A DNA stretch of 64,000 bases from a candidate division TA06 bacterium (GTDB taxonomy: Bacteria; Edwardsbacteria; AC1; EtOH8), in the NCBI GenBank assembly GCA_016235665.1, contig JACRJI010000008.1:124001-188000 (forward strand). The letters run 5' to 3'. Numbering within the stretch: position 1 is the stretch's first letter; the number at the start of each line of letters is the position of its first letter. A program made the position numbers and the translations under genes. The notes beneath the pieces were generated by a model, which searched no databases, was not told the origin of the DNA, and saw nothing but the letters and a program-made list of their open reading frames with translations. Shown piece after piece: positions 59,959-64,000 of this stretch.

Positions 59959-60910
59959 CGCCTTTGCCTCTCCTGCTGGCTGGGGTATTTTTCATTTTTT
60001 TAGCCAATTCATTGGCCAGACGGTTGCTGGGGTCTATGCCCAGCACCTTGGACAGAGCCGTCTTTGCCTTGGAGACTTGTCCCAATTGGTTCCAGGCATA
60101 GGCCAGGTTAAGCCAGGCCCGGCTGAAGCGCGGGGCCAGTTTCACAGCCTTCTGGAACTGCACTATGGCCTGTTTATTCAACCCTTTCTGGGCCAGACTG
60201 ACTCCCAGCAGGTTGTATACATCGGCATATTTTGGTTGAAGTTTTTTTGCCTGATGATAATATTTGATGGCTTCGTCGTAGCGGCATTCCCGGTGGGCGT
60301 CCTGGCCCATGGCGCAAAGCGAGCGGGCCCGGTCGGGCGTCACCCGGAAAGCCTGGGCAAACAGCTTAAAGGCTGCCCGGAAATCCGATTTGGCAGAGGC
60401 CTCCAGCGCCTTATCGTACGTCACCTGGTCGTAAAAGCTGTCGGTCTGGGACAACCCGCAGAATATATCCAGCGCCTTTTTATTGTTGCCGGCCTGGGCT
60501 TCCAGAAAAGCCAGATTCAGCTTGGCTTCGTTGTAATTGGGATTGATGGAAAGCGCCTGACTCAAAGCCTGGCGGGCCTTGGCAGGTTCTTTGTGCTCGG
60601 AATATATTTTAGCCAGGGTAAAATACAGGTCGGCATATTTGGGGGCCAGCCCCAAAGCGGTATGGTATTCCTCTATGGCATCATCCAGGCTGCCCCGCTG
60701 CCAGTAGATCTTCCCCAAAGAAGTGTGAGCCTCTATCAAATAAAAAAGGACCACCTCGCTGCACCGTCTCCCCACTGAACTTTCGTGTTCGTGGATTACG
60801 GTAAGATGGTCTATGGCTGTCTGGTAATCACCCTGGTTGAAGGCATTGATGGACAGCTTTAAAAGCTGGTGGGCGCAATGCTGGTCAAATATCTGTTTGA
60901 CGAACACCAT
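59945..60910 (-). CDS. TPR protein
   Basis: 321 residues, about eight TPR motifs through the length ('[20 protein letters not shown]', '[22 protein letters not shown]', '[21 protein letters not shown]', '[23 protein letters not shown]') and a basic tail. No signal peptide, so cytoplasmic. It overlaps the DnaJ-TPR gene by 14 nt. A promoter for both may be that of tRNA-Leu, which lies 128 nt upstream in the same direction. Confidence 0.85.
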   Translation of the reverse strand: MVFVKQIFDQHCAHQLLKLSINAFNQGDYQTAIDHLTVIHEHESSVGRRCSEVVLFYLIEAHTSLGKIYWQRGSLDDAIEEYHTALGLAPKYADLYFTLAKIYSEHKEPAKARQALSQALSINPNYNEAKLNLAFLEAQAGNNKKALDIFCGLSQTDSFYDQVTYDKALEASAKSDFRAAFKLFAQAFRVTPDRARSLCAMGQDAHRECRYDEAIKYYHQAKKLQPKYADVYNLLGVSLAQKGLNKQAIVQFQKAVKLAPRFSRAWLNLAYAWNQLGQVSKAKTALSKVLGIDPSNRLANELAKKMKNTPASRRGKGDVRK

Positions 60911-61037
60911 AGCTCAAGGCCTTTCATTGGGGTTATGCGAAAACAGGATTTTAGGTCGTTACCCGATGTGCAGTTCCCGGAAAAGATCCTGCCAAGCCTA
61001 TAGCTTAAGCGGGTTTTAAAACCAAAGGTTTAAATAA

Positions 61038-61122
61038 TGGTGCCGGGAGTGGGACTTGAACCCACAAGGCTTGCGCCATACGCACCTCAAACGTACGTGT
61101 CTACCAATTTCACCATCCCGGC
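61038..61122 (-). tRNA. tRNA-Leu (anticodon GAG)
   Basis: Class II cloverleaf on the minus strand with a long variable arm: acceptor GCCGGGA/TCCCGGC, D arm with TTGGTAGA, anticodon loop TTTGAGG (GAG), variable arm TGGCGCAAGCC region, T arm GTGGG/CCCAC with TTCAAGT, discriminator A and encoded CCA. Confidence 0.95.
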
Positions 61123-61173
61123 TTCTCAGTCAATTTAACCATTCAGGGCGGGTTAAATCGTTAGAGAACTAAT

Positions 61174-61202
61174 ATTTTATAACAAACTTAACCTGCTGTC
61201 AA
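61174..61202 (-). promoter_or_regulatory. Promoter of tRNA-Leu
   Basis: On the minus strand TTGACA (61202-61197), 17 nt and TAAAAT (61179-61174), about 50 nt from the mature tRNA. Confidence 0.75.
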
Positions 61203-61253
61203 TACTAAAAATCGGTTCAAACAAAAATCCTGCAGAAATTCATCTTTTGTCAA

Positions 61254-61284
61254 TAAAAAAACGAGAGTCAGCTCTCGCTTTTTT
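61254..61284 (-). terminator. Rho-independent terminator after rng
   Basis: CGAGAG (61262-61267) pairs with CTCTCG (61272-61277) around a 4-nt loop, with A and T runs on both sides. It lies 25 nt beyond the rng stop codon. Confidence 0.85.
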
Positions 61285-61308
61285 ACATTTATATTTGGTC
61301 CGCGGAAA

Positions 61309-62805
61309 TCAGACTATCTCCTGCTCGTCCTCCAGATTGATGATCTTGAAGGAATTGACCGGCATCTTCCGGTCGGAAGAGATCCTCAGCTCCGTCCTCA
61401 GCTCCCGGTTGAGCGCCTTGAGGATGGCCTGGCCGGGGCCGGAGAGATAATCGAACAAAAGGTTGCCGGCCTTGATGGCCAGCCGGCGACGCTTGACGTC
61501 CGGCTTCAGCGAAAGCATCTTGCGCTCCAGCATCTGGGCGCTGGTATAGGCGGTGAATATCCTGCCCGCCCCGTTACAGGCCGGACAGGTCTCGGTCAGG
61601 GACTGCCAGAGGCTGGGTTTGATCCGCTTGCGGCTCATCTCCACCAGCCCCAGCGGAGAGATGGCGTAAACATTGGGTTTGGACCGGTCGGCCTTGACCG
61701 CCAGGGTGAACTCCTGGAGCACCCGGTTGCGGTGCTGGGAATATTTCATGTCGATGAAATCCACCACTATGATGCCGCCGATGTCCCTTAAGCGCACCTG
61801 GCGGGCTATCTCCTGGGCCGCCTCCAGGTTGACCTTTAGCACCATGGCCTCAGCGTCCTTCTTGCCGGTGAACTTCCCGGAGTTGACGTCCACCGCTGTC
61901 AGGGCCTCGGTCTGGTCGATGGCGATATAGCCCCCGCTTTTCAGCCAGATCTTGCGGTTCAGCGCCTTCTCCACCTGGGTCTCTACCTGGTAGGCCTCGA
62001 ACAGGGGGATCTCCTCCCGGTACCACAGCAGTTTTTTCTTAAGCCCGTCATCGGTCCCCTTCAGGTGGCCGGCGATCTGGTTGAATGTGTTCTTGTGGTC
62101 GGTCACTATGCTGTGGATGTCGTAGGAAGCCAGGTCGTTAAGCAGGCTGATGATGAAGGGCGGCTGGGCGTGCACCCGGTAGGGCGCTTTAGCCCTTACA
62201 TACTGTTTCTGCACCTGCTGCCAGTTCTTCACCAGCTCCTTGACGTCGCGTTCCAAAACCTTCTGGTCCGCCCCCACCGCGGCGGTCCTGACTATCAGGC
62301 CGGATCCCTTGGGCAGCGAAGGCTGAAGAGCCTTGCGCAGCCGGGAACGTTCCTCCCGGTTCTCGATCTTGCGGGAAATGCCGATGCCGCCCTGGTTGGG
62401 GATCAGCACGCAGAAGCGGCCGGGGAAAGAGACGTAGGAGGTAAGCCGGGGGCCTTTGCTCCCCAACGGTTCCTTTGAGATCTGGACCATGATCTCCTGA
62501 CCGGCCTTCAGGGCGGCTTTCTGCGGTTTAAAGGCGGGCTTGGCCCCGGCTTCATCATCGGCCAGGTCGCTCAGGTCAAAGATGGCGTCATCCAGCGACA
62601 GAAAACCGCTTTTGTAGGTCCCGATGTTGACGAAGGCGGCGTTCAGTCCCGGCAGCACCTTTTCCACCACCCCCTTGTAAATGTCGCCCACCGAAAGTGT
62701 TTCCTGGGGGCGCTCCACCCAGAACTCGGAGAGCTTGCCCTCGTCCTCCAATACGGCTATCCGCATCTCGCGGTCGGTGGCATTTATGATGATATCTATG
62801 GCCAT
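61309..62805 (-). CDS. rng: Ribonuclease G/E family endoribonuclease
   Basis: Cleaves single-stranded AU-rich RNA, matures rRNA 5' ends and starts mRNA decay. 498 residues, RNase G size, without the long C-terminal scaffold of RNase E. The S1 domain begins 'VGDIYKGVVEKVLPGLNAAFVNIG' (residues 39-62). The catalytic part has 'TAVDVNSGKFTG' and 'IIVVDFIDMK', which supply the metal-binding Asp residues. The zinc-link is CPACNGAGR. The C-terminus ends 'FKIINLEDEQEIV'. It begins 7 nt after coaX in the birA-coaX-rng operon and is closed by a terminator. Confidence 0.96.
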   Translation of the reverse strand: MAIDIIINATDREMRIAVLEDEGKLSEFWVERPQETLSVGDIYKGVVEKVLPGLNAAFVNIGTYKSGFLSLDDAIFDLSDLADDEAGAKPAFKPQKAALKAGQEIMVQISKEPLGSKGPRLTSYVSFPGRFCVLIPNQGGIGISRKIENREERSRLRKALQPSLPKGSGLIVRTAAVGADQKVLERDVKELVKNWQQVQKQYVRAKAPYRVHAQPPFIISLLNDLASYDIHSIVTDHKNTFNQIAGHLKGTDDGLKKKLLWYREEIPLFEAYQVETQVEKALNRKIWLKSGGYIAIDQTEALTAVDVNSGKFTGKKDAEAMVLKVNLEAAQEIARQVRLRDIGGIIVVDFIDMKYSQHRNRVLQEFTLAVKADRSKPNVYAISPLGLVEMSRKRIKPSLWQSLTETCPACNGAGRIFTAYTSAQMLERKMLSLKPDVKRRRLAIKAGNLLFDYLSGPGQAILKALNRELRTELRISSDRKMPVNSFKIINLEDEQEIV

Positions 62806-62812
62806 GTAAAGT

Positions 62813-63571
62813 TTACCTTTCTTGTTCCTCTTTTTCCTGCAGAGCCAGGTTCAAACCCTTGAAGATCAGCAGTTGGTCGGTTATTGAATTTTTGATGTGC
62901 GGCCCGGCCATTCCGGCCAGGCCACCGGTAACAACTATTTTGGGCCGCCCCTTCATCTCGGCGGAGATGACAGCGACAAGTTCCTTTACCATCCCGATGG
63001 TTCCCCAGTATATACCGGATTCTACCGACCCGGCGGTGTCGCGGCCGATGGCTGCCCTGGGCCTTTTTATGGGGATCAACGGAAGCTGTGCCGTCTTTTC
63101 GTTCAAGGACCTGGCCATGGTCGCCGGCCCCGGGGCAATGGCCCCGCCCAGATGCCGGCCCAAAGGATCCACGGCGTCCCAAGTGATGGCTGTGCCGATA
63201 TCCACCACTATCACCGGCATTCCGTAAAGTTTGGCGGCAGCGTAAGAGCAGACCGCCCTGTCGCAGCCCAATTGCTGGGGCAACCGGTACCGGGTCTTAA
63301 AACCTTTCAAGGTTGAAGCGTCGGCCACCAGGCAGTGAATATCCAGCAGCTGTTTGACGGCCGTCACTGTATGCTGGGTTATTTCCGGGACCACCGAGCA
63401 GATGGCGGCTGACTTGATGGATTTTACCCCCATGGCCTTGTCCAGGAAGTTGTACACCCGGTCGTAGTCCGGCCGGCCGCCGTGCTCCATCCTGGCCTGG
63501 CGGACGCATTTGTTCTTGGAGAAGACCGCCAGCCCCAGCTTGCTGTTGCCGATGTCTATCAGCAGCCGCAT
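62813..63571 (-). CDS. coaX: Type III pantothenate kinase
   Basis: First step of coenzyme A synthesis, phosphorylating pantothenate with ATP. The ATG at 63571 is chosen because it gives the family start MRLLIDIGNSKLG and 253 residues; the open frame to 63610 only overlaps birA. Motifs: DIGNSK (residues 5-10), 'GCDRAVCSYAAAKL', 'VIVVDIGTAITWDAVDPLGRHLGG' (two parts) and 'KIVVTGGLAG'. The start lies 2 nt after the birA stop, with GGAGATCGG as a likely ribosome-binding site. Confidence 0.95.
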   Translation of the reverse strand: MRLLIDIGNSKLGLAVFSKNKCVRQARMEHGGRPDYDRVYNFLDKAMGVKSIKSAAICSVVPEITQHTVTAVKQLLDIHCLVADASTLKGFKTRYRLPQQLGCDRAVCSYAAAKLYGMPVIVVDIGTAITWDAVDPLGRHLGGAIAPGPATMARSLNEKTAQLPLIPIKRPRAAIGRDTAGSVESGIYWGTIGMVKELVAVISAEMKGRPKIVVTGGLAGMAGPHIKNSITDQLLIFKGLNLALQEKEEQER

Positions 63572-63573
63572 GA

Positions 63574-64000
63574 TCAGCCGATCTCCGCCACCGTGCCGGA
63601 ACTGCAGCAAATGGCCTGGCCGTCCTGGTCCAGCAGCAGCAAAGCGCCCTGGGCGTCAAATCCGGTGACCACGCCCTTCTGGAACTGCCCGTCATCGCCG
63701 GAGACCAGCACCCATTTCTGGTTGAGGAAGAACCTGGGCTTAAGTTCCCCGGTGAAGGCCGAAAAACCCTGTTCCATAAATCTCTGATGATCTTTTTCCA
63801 AGTTCGTCAGCAGGGCTATCAGCAGGTCCTCCCGGAAAATATGTTTGCCGGATTCAAGTTCCAGCGAGGTGGCGGTTTCGCACAGTTCCAGGGGAAGCAT
63901 CTGGTTGTTCAGGTTGAATCCCATACCTATGACTACGTTGTCCACCAGTCCGGCCTTGAGATCTGACTCGGACAATATCCCGCCCAGCTTGCGGCCCCTG
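63574..64000 (-). CDS. birA: Biotin--acetyl-CoA-carboxylase ligase, C-terminal part
   Basis: Attaches biotin to the carrier protein of acetyl-CoA carboxylase. The frame is open to the right edge, so the N-terminus is missing; the most upstream visible codons read GRKLGGILSE, a hallmark of BirA catalytic domains, followed by 'LVDNVVIGMGFNLNN'. The C-terminal SH3-like domain has 'GVVTGFDAQGALLLLDQDG'. Whether it also has an N-terminal DNA-binding repressor domain cannot be seen. It is first of the visible birA-coaX-rng genes. Confidence 0.93.
   Translation of the reverse strand, partial: RGRKLGGILSESDLKAGLVDNVVIGMGFNLNNQMLPLELCETATSLELESGKHIFREDLLIALLTNLEKDHQRFMEQGFSAFTGELKPRFFLNQKWVLVSGDDGQFQKGVVTGFDAQGALLLLDQDGQAICCSSGTVAEIG

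Noticed and set aside
63574-63610. Longer coaX start overlapping birA
   Set aside because: The family start MRLLIDIGN is at 63571 with a suitable ribosome-binding site; the extension only re-reads the birA 3' end.

Overview
The window is a dense, almost wholly minus-strand bacterial segment; only one convincing gene (15937-16245) lies on the plus strand. The gene content suggests an uncultured bacterium on the FCB side of the tree (Edwardsbacteria/TA06/WOR-3-like candidate phyla). The pointers are a large surface protein with Big_5 Ig-like repeats and a FlgD/Por-type C-terminal sorting domain, two GWxTD-domain proteins, a DUF2723 membrane protein with TPRs, a V/A-type ATPase in place of an F-type one, many TPR proteins, a stand-alone four-helix-bundle (S23-type) gene and a RAYT transposase. 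This placement is inference; there is no rRNA in the window.

Layout by coordinate. 1-6.4 kb: a partial exported protein, leuS, a short secretin-like protein, a coiled-coil/zinc-ribbon protein and holA. 6.5-12.7 kb: the giant surface protein, the DUF2723 protein and tRNA-Arg. 12.8-14.2 kb: an AT-rich island with two unknown genes and an inverted-repeat element. 14.2-19.7 kb: a beta-CASP RNase-like hydrolase, DUF3467, tRNA-Gly, a TlpA-like thioredoxin and pyrG. 19.7-27.6 kb: comEC and an ExeA-like AAA ATPase between two paralogous TPR proteins. 27.6-37.9 kb: histidine degradation (hutH, a second ammonia-lyase, hutU, hutI, ftcD), interrupted by an M48 protease, a RAYT with its REP units and a four-helix-bundle gene. 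38-59.1 kb: a V/A-ATPase locus that keeps the archaeal order H-I-K-E-C-F-A-B-D but is opened at four joints by other genes, with a Roadblock-like gene at its head and a lipoprotein and two GWxTD genes at its tail. 59.3-64 kb: DnaJ-TPR and TPR proteins, tRNA-Leu, and the birA-coaX-rng operon.

How the genes work together. The hut genes give a complete route from histidine via urocanate, imidazolonepropionate and formiminoglutamate to glutamate plus a one-carbon folate. The V/A-ATPase locus encodes all nine subunits and carries a block of four uncharacterised membrane genes (50865-54317) between C and F, the best candidate here for an undescribed system.

A second theme is the number of small repeats packed between, and sometimes inside, genes: multi-hairpin REP units that supply the stop codons of two genes, a duplicated start of the ATPase B gene with covarying hairpins, palindromes read in frame in hutI and leuS, and inverted repeats around the four-helix-bundle gene. 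Canonical sigma70-like promoters (TTGACA, 16-18 nt, TATAAT-like) are readable ahead of holA, pyrG, hutH, the surface protein and all three tRNAs.
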